Below are positions 1 through 7,767 of a DNA stretch of 26,933 nucleotides, piece after piece. The position numbers and the translations under genes were made by a program. The notes under the pieces are model-generated. The model was not told the origin of the DNA and searched no databases. It worked only from the letters and a program-made list of their open reading frames with translations. The first letter of the stretch is position 1. The number at the start of each line of letters is the position of its first letter. Origin of the DNA: an uncultured Bacteroidota bacterium (GTDB lineage: Bacteria > Bacteroidota > Bacteroidia > Chitinophagales > Chitinophagaceae); the NCBI GenBank assembly GCA_946479615.1, contig CAMLGR010000051.1:1-26933 (forward strand), in the 5' to 3' direction.

Positions 1-170
1 ATTTCATTTTGGTATTTACGTTCCCGATCTTATTTAAAAAACTTGGGGACACTACCTTTTACATATATGCAGGTGTTTGCATAATAGGATTTTTATTTGT
101 ATGGTTCAGGGTGAAAGAAACAAAAGGACAAACGTTGGAAGAATTGGAAAGTACCATGGTCATTCATTGA
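1..170 (+). CDS. MFS sugar porter, C-terminal end (partial)
   Basis: This is the 3' end of a gene that begins outside the window; reading from base 3, about 55 codons precede the TGA at 168-170. The residues run from a last extracellular loop (FPILFKKLGDTTFYIYAG) through one hydrophobic helix (VCIIGFLFVWF) to the ending VKETKGQTLEELE. That ending is the C-terminal signature (PETKG-x-xLEE type) of the sugar porter branch of the major facilitator superfamily. These are inner-membrane proteins that import monosaccharides by proton symport or facilitated diffusion. The two glycoside hydrolases that follow in the same direction suggest it imports the sugar they release; substrate identity cannot be read from this piece. 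A short hairpin with a 5-bp stem lies at 177-192 just after the stop, without a T-tract, so it is a poor terminator and read-through into the next gene is possible. Confidence 0.9.
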   Translation, partial: FILVFTFPILFKKLGDTTFYIYAGVCIIGFLFVWFRVKETKGQTLEELESTMVIH

Positions 171-292
171 TCATGCTGCCGGTAAATCGGCAATATAATA
201 ATGTACATATCATTTGTAGTGAGTAATCGGCTGCTCAGTTAAAATCTTTTTAAAAGGGTTGAAGAATTTTTGTCAATGCTAAACCATTTTAC

Positions 293-3151
293 ATGAAAAG
301 GATAACACTTCTGTCATTATTCTATGTTTTTATTTTTGTACTGATTTCCTGTGATACTGGCAATAAGCAAAAGATCAGTAACGATATTATTGATCTTGCT
401 GGTGAATGGCGATTTCAATCCGATATAAAAGATGAAGGGATAGCTGGAGAATGGTTTGGCAAGGATATAGATGATCAGATAAAGCTACCCGGTTCAATGA
501 CTACGAATAATAAAGGCGATGATATAAGCGTAAATACACCGTGGACCGGAAGCATCTTTGATTCTTCCTGGTTTTTCAAAGCCGAGTATGCTAAATACCG
601 CGAGCCGGGTAATATTAAAGTTCCTTTCTGGTTGCAGCCGGTGAAATATTACAAAGGGCCGGCATGGTACCAGAAAGATATTGAGATCCCTGATACCTGG
701 AAAAACAAACACCTCGAACTCTTTATAGAAAGAAGCCATTGGGAGACGACTGTCTGGATCGATAAGGAAATGATTGGTATGGAAAATAGCCTGGCCACAG
801 CACAGGTATTTGACCTTTCTCCTAAATTAACTCCTGGCAAGCATCGGTTAACAATCAGGGTGGATAACAGGATCAAAGAAATAAACGTAGGGCCCAATTC
901 CCACAGTCTTACTGATCACACACAAACCAACTGGAATGGACTCGTTGGTAGTTTGCTTATACGCGCTCGTCCTTTAGTATATATAAAAAATGTAAAACTA
1001 TATCCGGATATAAAAAATAAACAGGTAATGGCCAGGGTTAGTATAAGTAATAATTCCGGTCAGGCTGCTAAAACAACTATCTCTTTAACAGTGTCTGTTT
1101 TGGATAAACAAGACAACGGATTAAAATCTGTATTAAAGGAAATAGATGTACCTGGAAAAGAAGTGGATATTGAAATGATCTATCCGATGGGTGATAATCC
1201 TTTATTATGGGATGAATTTCACCCGAATCTCTATTCAATGAAAGTATCGCTTGCCAATACAACGAGTAGCAAAGATGAAAAATTGTTGCTGTTTGGTATG
1301 CGTGAATTTAAAACAGAAGGGACACAATTTACCATCAATGGCAAGCGTACATTTTTACGAGGTACATTGGAATGTGCAGTATTCCCATTGACAGGGTATC
1401 CTCCTACCGATGTTGAATCATGGATGAAAATATACAAGGCTGCAAAATCCTATGGATTGAATCACCTCCGGTTTCATTCATGGTGTCCGCCTGATGCAGC
1501 ATTTGAAGCTGCTGACAGGTCGGGATTTTATCTGCAAATAGAATGTTCCTCCTGGGCCAATTGGGGAAGTGCTGTTGGTGATGGTGCGCCTGTTGACAAA
1601 TATATAATGGATGAAAGCGAACGTATTGTAAAGGATTATGGCAATCATCCATCGTTCTGTATGTTGTCCTATGGTAATGAACCCGGAGGTGAGCACCAGG
1701 AGCAATACCTTACTGAATTTGTAAAACACTGGAAAGCAAAAGACAGCAGTCGTCTTTATACAGCCGGTTCTGCATGGCCATCCATTGCAGAAAATGATTA
1801 CCATGTTATTTCAAAACCACGGATCCAATTATGGAAAGCAGGATTGGGTAGCGTTATCAATGCCCAGCCTCCGCGTACCAATTACAATTGGGCAGATACG
1901 ATAGCGAAATGGAAAGTGCCGGTGGTGAGTCATGAGATCGGGCAATGGTGCGTGTATCCTGATTTCAAAGAAATAAAAGAATATACAGGGGTATTAAAAG
2001 CAAAGAATTTTGAAATATTCCAGGAAACATTAACGAATAATGGGCTGGGCCAACTCGCTGATAGTTTTTTGCTAGCATCAGGAAAATTACAGGCGCTATG
2101 TTACAAAGCTGACATAGAAGCCGCTTTGCGTACACCCGGGTTTGGCGGGTTTCAATTATTGGGTTTATATGATTTCCCCGGACAAGGTACTGCATTGGTA
2201 GGGGTATTGAATGCATTCTGGAAGGACAAAGGTTATATCAGTGGTCAGGAATACAGCCGCTTTTGTAACTCTACTGTTCCTTTGGCTAAGTTTCCTAAAA
2301 TGATCTATATTAATAATGAGACATTATCAGTACCTGTAGAAGTAGCGCATTTTGGGCCATCAGTTTTAAAAGGAATTACTCCGGTATGGACCATTACTGA
2401 TAATGCCAGGAAAGTATTATTTAAAGGACAGTTGTCATCAAAAGATATTTCGCAAGGCAATGCCATACAACTGGGTAGTATCAACCAATCATTGAATACA
2501 ATCACTACGCCCCAGCAACTTCTTTTAACTGTATCTGTTGGGGAGTTTCAAAACACCTGGAGCTTTTTTGTTTATCCTGCCGTATTACCAATCATTGAAG
2601 ATGATGTATTGATAACCCAACAATTGGATGATAGAGCTATTGGTACATTGAATAATGGAGGAAAAGTATTGCTGACCCTTAAGAAGGGGACACTTAGGGA
2701 TGATAAAGGGGGAAGCATCGCAATAGGATTTTCCAGTATTTTTTGGAATACAGCATGGACAAATGGACAGGCTCCACATACACTTGGAATATTATGCAAC
2801 CCGCAACATCCTGCCCTGCAATATTTTCCTACAGAATATTATAGTAATTGGCAATGGTGGGATGGTATGAGTCATTCTAATACGATTATACTTGACTCTG
2901 TATCTAAAAGCCTGCAACCTATTGTACGGGTAATAGATGATTGGGTTACTAATCGCTCTCTTGGTTTGATCTTCGAGTGCCGGGTTGGGAAAGGTAAATT
3001 ATTGGTATCAGGGATCGATCTGCTCGACAGTCAGGCGAAACGACCTGAGGCAAAACAATTATTATTTAGCCTGAAAAAATATATGGGATCAGAAAAATTT
3101 AAGCCGTTCATAAAAGTCGATATCACAAAAATACAATCATTGATCAAATAG
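293..3151 (+). CDS. Glycoside hydrolase family 2-type lipoprotein (beta-galactosidase-like)
   Basis: A 952-aa exported glycosidase. The N-terminus is a lipoprotein signal with a hydrophobic stretch ending in LISC, so Cys20 is the likely lipidated residue. The layout fits family GH2: a jelly-roll sugar-binding domain (about 30-225), an immunoglobulin-like sandwich (about 230-335), and a TIM barrel (about 340-640) followed by C-terminal beta domains. In the barrel, SYGNEPGG places the acid/base at Glu463 after Asn462, and SHEIGQW places the likely nucleophile at Glu548. Both are retained, so the enzyme should be active with a retaining mechanism. GH2 covers beta-galactosidases, glucuronidases, mannosidases and arabinosidases; the neighbouring GH35 gene makes a galactoside substrate plausible, but specificity is inferred only. 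The ATG at 293 directly precedes MKRITLL, a normal signal start. The previous gene ends 122 bases upstream. A weak match to the Bacteroidota -7 element (AATTTTTG, 265-272) lies close to the start. Confidence 0.87.
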   Translation: MKRITLLSLFYVFIFVLISCDTGNKQKISNDIIDLAGEWRFQSDIKDEGIAGEWFGKDIDDQIKLPGSMTTNNKGDDISVNTPWTGSIFDSSWFFKAEYAKYREPGNIKVPFWLQPVKYYKGPAWYQKDIEIPDTWKNKHLELFIERSHWETTVWIDKEMIGMENSLATAQVFDLSPKLTPGKHRLTIRVDNRIKEINVGPNSHSLTDHTQTNWNGLVGSLLIRARPLVYIKNVKLYPDIKNKQVMARVSISNNSGQAAKTTISLTVSVLDKQDNGLKSVLKEIDVPGKEVDIEMIYPMGDNPLLWDEFHPNLYSMKVSLANTTSSKDEKLLLFGMREFKTEGTQFTINGKRTFLRGTLECAVFPLTGYPPTDVESWMKIYKAAKSYGLNHLRFHSWCPPDAAFEAADRSGFYLQIECSSWANWGSAVGDGAPVDKYIMDESERIVKDYGNHPSFCMLSYGNEPGGEHQEQYLTEFVKHWKAKDSSRLYTAGSAWPSIAENDYHVISKPRIQLWKAGLGSVINAQPPRTNYNWADTIAKWKVPVVSHEIGQWCVYPDFKEIKEYTGVLKAKNFEIFQETLTNNGLGQLADSFLLASGKLQALCYKADIEAALRTPGFGGFQLLGLYDFPGQGTALVGVLNAFWKDKGYISGQEYSRFCNSTVPLAKFPKMIYINNETLSVPVEVAHFGPSVLKGITPVWTITDNARKVLFKGQLSSKDISQGNAIQLGSINQSLNTITTPQQLLLTVSVGEFQNTWSFFVYPAVLPIIEDDVLITQQLDDRAIGTLNNGGKVLLTLKKGTLRDDKGGSIAIGFSSIFWNTAWTNGQAPHTLGILCNPQHPALQYFPTEYYSNWQWWDGMSHSNTIILDSVSKSLQPIVRVIDDWVTNRSLGLIFECRVGKGKLLVSGIDLLDSQAKRPEAKQLLFSLKKYMGSEKFKPFIKVDITKIQSLIK

Positions 3152-3479
3152 AATTGTTAAGGCCAGGATTTCTGAATGGTAATAGTCCATCCTTTATCCT
3201 GATGGAACCTGGCAATGAGAACAGTGCTGATGCAATAAGGTGAAATAATACTGACTAATATACTCAAATATTGAAAATATAATGTGTAATAATCCGGGTT
3301 ATTCCGGATAATCTGAATAGATCGGCAAATGATAGGAAATAAGATGGATAATGCTTGCTTCAGGGATCGTAAGAAAATCCATTAAAATCACTGTTTATTC
3401 CATCAAAATAGATCGTTCAAAATTTTACTTTGGAACAATTGTATATTGATTGCTCAAAGTGCTAAATATAATAATTTAT
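3152..3479. other. AT-rich spacer between the two glycosidase genes
   Basis: No gene is seen in these 328 bases. Two stem-loops are visible. One is nested: GCCAGG at 3162-3167 pairs with CCTGGC at 3208-3213, enclosing CCATC/GATGG at 3187-3191 and 3201-3205. The other is a six-base stem (ATCCGG/CCGGAT) at 3292-3309. Neither has a T-tract. At 3425-3432 the octamer TTACTTTG matches the Bacteroidota -7 consensus TAnnTTTG at five of six defined positions, 48 bases before the next ATG. No good -33 TTTG was found at the usual distance, so a promoter for the GH35 gene is possible but weakly supported. Confidence 0.4.
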
Positions 3480-5936
3480 ATGAAAAGAAATCACTCGTTT
3501 GTTTTGCGTTCAGGAATAGTATCACTGTTTGCAGGCTGTTATTTTTTCAGCTTCGCGCAAAAAGTTTACGAAATCAATGCAGATGTGCCGGAGCAAAAAA
3601 TTTATTCAGATCATTTGAAACTAGGGGGTGTGAATCCCAAAGGTGAAGCAGTATCAGTTAACAACTATTATATTTCTATCAATAATAAACCTGTTATACC
3701 TATTTCAGGTGAATTTCATTATTCAAGATATGCCAACCAGTATTGGGATGAATCTATCAAAAAGATGAAAGCGGGAGGGATTACAGTTATCCCGACTTAT
3801 GTTTTCTGGAACATTCATGAAGAAGAGGAAGGGAAATTTGTATGGACTGGTGATAAAAATCTTCGCAAGTTCATCAAATTGTGTAAGAAGAATAGTATGT
3901 ATGCTATTGTTCGTATTGGACCTTTTGATCACGGCGAAATCAGGAATGGGGGCTTACCGGACTGGTTGTTAGGTAAACCCTTGAACATACGCATGAATGA
4001 TCCATTATATTTATCGTACGTAGAAAAATTTTACAATGAAATTGGGAAGCAATTAAAAGATTTATATTATAAAGATGGTGGCCCGATTATCGGCATTCAA
4101 ATTGAAAATGAATATCAACATTCAGCTGCCCCTTGGGGATTGACCTATCCGGGACAGCCACTTGATTTCACTGCTGCTGACAGAGATTTGTCAGCGACAC
4201 ATGAAGGTGTAGCAGTTTCTACCGCTAATAATCCGTATACAGAATTAGGAAATGATCACATGAAAGTCCTGAAGTCACTGGCTGCAAAAGCGGGTATTGT
4301 CGCTCCGTTATATACAGCAACTGGGTGGGGATATGCTGCGATTATACCAAACGAATCAATCCCGGTAACAGCTGCATACGCTTACCCGTTTTGGACTCCG
4401 AAAAGGGATTGTTCTCCATTCTTTTTATATAAGAATATGCATGCCAATCCCGACTATTCTCCTGTACGGTACAAACCCGAAGATTATCCGGCATTTCCAG
4501 CAGAATTGGGATCTGGTATCAACCTGACTTATTCAAGAAGGCCAGTAGCCATACATAAAAGTTTTGATGCAATGATTAACCGATGCCTGGGCAGTGGAGC
4601 AAATGGCGTGGGTTATTATATGTTTCATGGAGGCTCAACGCCAAGAGGAAAAAATAGTTTCATGAGTGATGAAGCTTATGGGTTGACTAAAATATCATAT
4701 GAGTACCAGGGACCAATAGGAGAATATGGGCAGGTACGTGAAGGATACCATCGTTTAAAATTGCTTCATTTTTTCATTAAGGATTTTGGTGATATACTAG
4801 CACCTATGACAGTTGCTCTTCCGGCTAATGCGGCAAGTCTTAAACCAGAAAATATCAGTGACCTCAGGTATGCTGTCAGAGTTAAAGGTAATAGTGGATT
4901 CTTGTTTCTGAATAATTTCCAGGATGATACTATTATGCAGGATCAAAATAATATCCAAATAAAAATAAAAACTGCTGCCGGAGATTTGTTGGTTCCTGAA
5001 GCCGGGGGATTTAATTTAATTAATGGTGAAAACGTGATCTTCCCTTTCAATTTTGATTTGAACGGAACAAAATTAAATTATGCTACAGCCCAACTATTGA
5101 TGAAAGGCGATAACGCAAATCCATACTTTGTATTCTTTACCCCTGCAGGAATTAACGGAGAATTTTCCTTTTCAGCCGGAACCAGTGTGGAAAATGTTCA
5201 GGGAACTACAATTGATCCTAATAATCAAAGAATCCTTATTAAATGCACAGAAAGGGTAAGTGAATTTTCTATAGTTCATAATGGTAAAAAGACCAATATT
5301 TTGGTGATCGATAAAAATCTCGCGCTGAAATCCTATATAGTTTCCCTCAATGGTAAAAAAAGCCTGATTTTTTCTGATGCAATAGTACTGCAAAATGAAA
5401 ACGGTTTTGAATTATTAAGTGATGGTATCAGTAGTTTTGAAATTGATGTATATCCCAAAACTGCAACAATCCCTAAAGCCACTTCTGGCACGTTGACAAA
5501 AACAGAAGGTGAAACGCTTTTTTCTTCTTATCGCCTGACACTGGCATCCTATGAATTTGCTGCAAAAACAAATGCGGTTAGTGCTAAAAAAATGACCGTC
5601 GCTTTGCCGCAGGTAATCCCGGCAAACGTGAATGATATATTAATCACTGTTAATTACAAAGGGGATACCGGCATGGGTTTTCTGAACGGTGAGTTAATTG
5701 CAGATAACTTTTATAATGGCATTCCCTGGCAGATAGGATTAAGAAAGTTTATGTCATCAACTGTAAAGCCAAAGGAAATGGTTTTATATTTTCGGCCAAT
5801 GGAGAAAAATGCGACATATCTCCTGGACCTGCAGCCTTATCCTCAATTCATTCCTGATTTTGGCAGATCAAATTCATACCTGAAAGTAGACAGTCTTTCA
5901 TTTACGCCGCAGTACAAAACAACGATTAAGTTTTAA
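3480..5936 (+). CDS. Secreted GH35 beta-galactosidase
   Basis: An 818-aa enzyme that should remove terminal beta-galactose from oligo- or polysaccharides outside the cytoplasm. The ATG at 3480 is preferred over a TTG ten codons upstream because it gives a clean signal peptide (MKRNHSF...FSFAQ) with cleavage before Gln. The GH35 barrel follows: PISGEFHYSRY near the N-terminus, IPTYVFWNIHE, then GIQIENEY with the acid/base at Glu211. The likely nucleophile is Glu342 in FPAELGSG. The segment YMFHGGSTP and the later YGQVREGYHRLK are typical of bacterial GH35 enzymes, and the last 350 residues are beta-sandwich material. The length matches bacterial family members. It lies downstream of the GH2 gene in the same direction, and a broken sugar porter follows only two bases after its stop, so these genes probably once formed one sugar-use operon. 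Confidence 0.92.
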   Translation: MKRNHSFVLRSGIVSLFAGCYFFSFAQKVYEINADVPEQKIYSDHLKLGGVNPKGEAVSVNNYYISINNKPVIPISGEFHYSRYANQYWDESIKKMKAGGITVIPTYVFWNIHEEEEGKFVWTGDKNLRKFIKLCKKNSMYAIVRIGPFDHGEIRNGGLPDWLLGKPLNIRMNDPLYLSYVEKFYNEIGKQLKDLYYKDGGPIIGIQIENEYQHSAAPWGLTYPGQPLDFTAADRDLSATHEGVAVSTANNPYTELGNDHMKVLKSLAAKAGIVAPLYTATGWGYAAIIPNESIPVTAAYAYPFWTPKRDCSPFFLYKNMHANPDYSPVRYKPEDYPAFPAELGSGINLTYSRRPVAIHKSFDAMINRCLGSGANGVGYYMFHGGSTPRGKNSFMSDEAYGLTKISYEYQGPIGEYGQVREGYHRLKLLHFFIKDFGDILAPMTVALPANAASLKPENISDLRYAVRVKGNSGFLFLNNFQDDTIMQDQNNIQIKIKTAAGDLLVPEAGGFNLINGENVIFPFNFDLNGTKLNYATAQLLMKGDNANPYFVFFTPAGINGEFSFSAGTSVENVQGTTIDPNNQRILIKCTERVSEFSIVHNGKKTNILVIDKNLALKSYIVSLNGKKSLIFSDAIVLQNENGFELLSDGISSFEIDVYPKTATIPKATSGTLTKTEGETLFSSYRLTLASYEFAAKTNAVSAKKMTVALPQVIPANVNDILITVNYKGDTGMGFLNGELIADNFYNGIPWQIGLRKFMSSTVKPKEMVLYFRPMEKNATYLLDLQPYPQFIPDFGRSNSYLKVDSLSFTPQYKTTIKF

Positions 5937-5938
5937 AG

Positions 5939-6419
5939 ATGGCCATCGTTATTTCGGTAAAAAGTAATAGTAGCGAAAACACATCAACGCACCATTTCAA
6001 CACTAAGTAGTTTAGGTATTTCTTTTATTTCTGCTTTAGGTGGTTATCTTTTTGGGGTTGATTTTTTCGCGGTTATATCTGGTGCATTGCCATTTCTTCA
6101 AAAGCAATTTTCCTTAAATGCTTATTGGGAAGGGTTGGCAACAGGCAGCCTGGCATTAGGTACCATGATCGGTTGCCTGATAGCAGATACAGTTGCTGAT
6201 AAATGGGGCAGGAAACCGGGGTTGTTGTATTTATGGGTGGGGTAAATCTCTTATTCAAGGTAGTGGCGATGATGCTTGCAGATAAATTGGGTCGCAAGCC
6301 ATTGACGCTGATAGGAGCCGGCGGTTTAGCTATAATCTACGTTATCGTAGCACAATTACTAAGTACACATTCATCGAATATTTCGTGGTTTTTTTTTATC
6401 TGCAATAGGAACGTATGAA
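5939..6419 (+). pseudogene. Broken MFS sugar porter with a large internal deletion
   Basis: Remains of a second sugar porter, starting at an ATG two bases after the GH35 stop. The first frame reads MAIVISVKSNSSENTSTHH and stops at 6008-6010. After a frameshift the typical N-terminus continues (ISFISALGGYLFGVDFF, then AVISGALPFLQKQF and DKWGRKPG) to a stop at 6243. Another frame (from about 6225) then gives VVFMGGVNLLFKVVAMMLADK with LGRKPLTLIGAGGL, which belongs near helix 8-9 of the family. Roughly 200 residues between these parts are missing. A last frame change lies at a run of T (about 6391-6398), where SAIGTYE would be the next expected residues, and homology ends near 6415. At least three frame breaks plus the deletion mean no transporter is made. 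The intact porter at the window's left edge may cover the function. Confidence 0.88.
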
Positions 6420-6609
6420 TCAATTGCCGGCAGACCAGTTTGTACAAATTCATCGCTCCTTCGCGATCTCCATTCATCATTTTGATATAGTCAGAAAAGG
6501 ATCGGTATCTTTTACAAGGCATCCAAAGGATGCACTCGCAGTTTCCAAAAGTTTTTATGCCGTCCTGATAGGACGGATTAAGATTATCGATGCGGGAGTG
6601 GGAGAGTAA
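6415..6609 (+). pseudogene. LytTR DNA-binding domain fragment (response regulator remnant)
   Basis: An open frame of 64 codons begins exactly where the broken transporter's homology ends. It reads LPADQFVQIHRSFAISI, then HHFDIV, and later ALAVSKSFYAVLIG. This matches the second half of LytTR domains, where LPxxxFxxIHRSFxxxI is the conserved recognition region and a basic xVSxSYY-like strand follows. LytTR domains bind DNA at the end of LytR/AlgR-type response regulators. The receiver domain and the first half of the DNA-binding domain are absent, so this is probably a relic brought next to the transporter relic by a deletion or insertion. It could in principle be translated from its own ATG, but a half domain is unlikely to work. 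Assignment rests on motif recognition only. Confidence 0.6.
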
Positions 6610-6640
6610 TGATTTGTATAATTACGGAATCTTTTGATCG

Positions 6641-6702
6641 CAGACGGGTTTGGGTTAGCAGGTGTTTCTTCTCATGCTTTTAGAAACTCAACCCGCCGTC
6701 TG
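6641..6702 (+). terminator. Stem-loop after the LytTR remnant
   Basis: CAGACGGGTT at 6641-6650 can pair with AACCCGCCGTCTG at 6690-6702, with a small bulge and a loop of about 39 bases. It lies about 30 bases after the stop of the LytTR fragment, where the parent gene's terminator would be expected. No T-tract follows, so an intrinsic terminator is uncertain. The rest of 6610-6793 shows no gene. Confidence 0.35.
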
Positions 6703-6793
6703 TGAACCGCCCGTGACACTGACAGCAAAAATTATTTTTCACCGAAATAACAAATCCTGATACTTTCTTTCTACTTTTAATAAAGTGGTATTA

Positions 6794-6903
6794 GGTTTCA
6801 GGTGTTAAATGTCAGATGTAAGTCCGGGTTAAAAAAGTAATTGTTATTCGTAAAACAACTACCATCACCAGGCATTTCACACCCAACACTTAAACCCGAC
6901 ACC
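6794..6903. repeat. Degenerate long palindrome built of heptamers
   Basis: The left arm (6794 to about 6830) contains three back-to-back heptamers ending in TGT: CAGGTGT, TAAATGT and CAGATGT. The right arm (6866-6903) read on the other strand has matching heptamers (TAAGTGT, TGGGTGT). Most mismatches between the arms are transitions, which would be G-U pairs in an RNA stem. The element ends 35 bases before the DUF2911 start codon. Its design resembles the two CCTATGT palindromes at 10014 and 21330, but its sequence differs and the pairing is imperfect. Confidence 0.5.
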
Positions 6904-6938
6904 ATCTCTTATCACTTCAGAACCGAACTAAAACCATC

Positions 6939-7427
6939 ATGAAATATCTTTTACTTCTTGCAACGCTGCTATCATCGACTTTAATTTTTAGCCAGGGAAA
7001 AACTCCCCGCGAAACAGTAACCATCGACAGTGCCTCCGTTACCTACGGCCGGCCATCCATGAATGGTGCCAGTATTTTCGGCAATATGCAGAAATACGGA
7101 AAGATATGGATGGTAGGCGCTGGGCAGGCATCTGCGCTGACAGTTACAAAAAATATAAAATTTGCCGGTGAAGATCTTGCTGCCGGAACCTATAGTCTAT
7201 TCGCTATTCCCAGTGAAGATCATTGGACGATCATCCTGAATGGTGAACTCAATCAATGGGAAGCACTTAAGTATGATAAGCATAAAGAGAAAAATGTTTT
7301 GCAGGTGGATATACCCGTCACTGCACTTGAATCGCCGGTTGACCAATTAACGATACGTTTTCCACAACCGACTTCCATGATCATTGAATGGGATAAAGCA
7401 CAGGTGACGATCCCTATTGAATGGTGA
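6939..7427 (+). CDS. DUF2911 family secreted protein
   Basis: A 162-aa protein with a signal peptide (MKYLLLLATLLSSTLIFS, cleavage before Gln-Gly). The mature part carries the DUF2911 pattern: VTYGRPSMNG, then IFGNMQKYGKIWMVGAGQAS, the segment AGTYSLFAIPSEDHWTIILN, and a C-terminal WDKAQVTIPIEW strand. The length is normal for the family and the whole domain is present. DUF2911 proteins are small beta-rich exported proteins frequent in Bacteroidota; no biochemical role is established that I know of. The gene stands alone: a palindromic spacer precedes it and a strong terminator follows 33 bases after the stop, so it appears to be its own transcription unit. It has no evident link to the glycosidases or the Rhs-like cluster. 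Confidence 0.9.
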   Translation: MKYLLLLATLLSSTLIFSQGKTPRETVTIDSASVTYGRPSMNGASIFGNMQKYGKIWMVGAGQASALTVTKNIKFAGEDLAAGTYSLFAIPSEDHWTIILNGELNQWEALKYDKHKEKNVLQVDIPVTALESPVDQLTIRFPQPTSMIIEWDKAQVTIPIEW

Positions 7428-7459
7428 CAAATAAAATATATATTTCATCTCCTGGATAT

Positions 7460-7487
7460 AAAGTAAGTGCATGCACTTACTTTTTTT
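7460..7487 (+). terminator. Intrinsic terminator after the DUF2911 gene
   Basis: Bases 7460-7483 form a perfect 24-base palindrome whose first half is AAAGTAAGTGCA, giving a stem of about 10 bp with a CATG loop. A run of seven T follows at 7481-7487. The T-tract is only on the + strand side, so it ends transcription of the DUF2911 gene and separates the left part of the window from the cluster starting at 7768. Confidence 0.9.
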
Positions 7488-7639
7488 ATAACAAAAAACT
7501 TATTGAAGTATATCATGCTTCAAATTATCAGTCATAATAAATTATAGTTTTCCACAATACTTTTTTTTTAATTATTTGTGTTCATATTCGTATTCAAGTT
7601 TTTTTCGAACCACAACCACCCTTCCAATGAACCAAACAA

Positions 7640-7732
7640 TTAATCACACATCCATTGTGTGTAAGGCAGCTCTGCTTCCACCGGATTTACTCCCAGTTCC
7701 ACTAAAAAATCAAACACCGCTTTTACGGTCAT
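7640..7732 (-). other. Possible 30-codon minus-strand ORF in the spacer before the barrel gene
   Basis: On the minus strand an ATG at 7732 opens a frame that begins MTVKAVFDFLVELGVNPVEA and ends ELPYTQWMCD at a TAA. The composition looks protein-like, and this stretch is richer in G+C than the AT-rich spacer around it. It has no recognised family, and 30 codons can occur by chance, so it may be a small gene, a gene relic or nothing. The rest of 7489-7767 is AT-rich with only a small CACACA/TGTGTG hairpin (7645-7661). I saw no convincing promoter, although one for the 7768 gene should lie here. Confidence 0.2.
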
Positions 7733-7767
7733 TGCTAAGACAGCGTTAACTAATTAATCTTTTATTC

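Noticed and set aside
3446..3646. 66-codon frame starting at a TTG before the GH35 gene
   Set aside because: It overlaps the GH35 signal peptide in another frame and shows no domain; the GH35 frame is clearly the real one.
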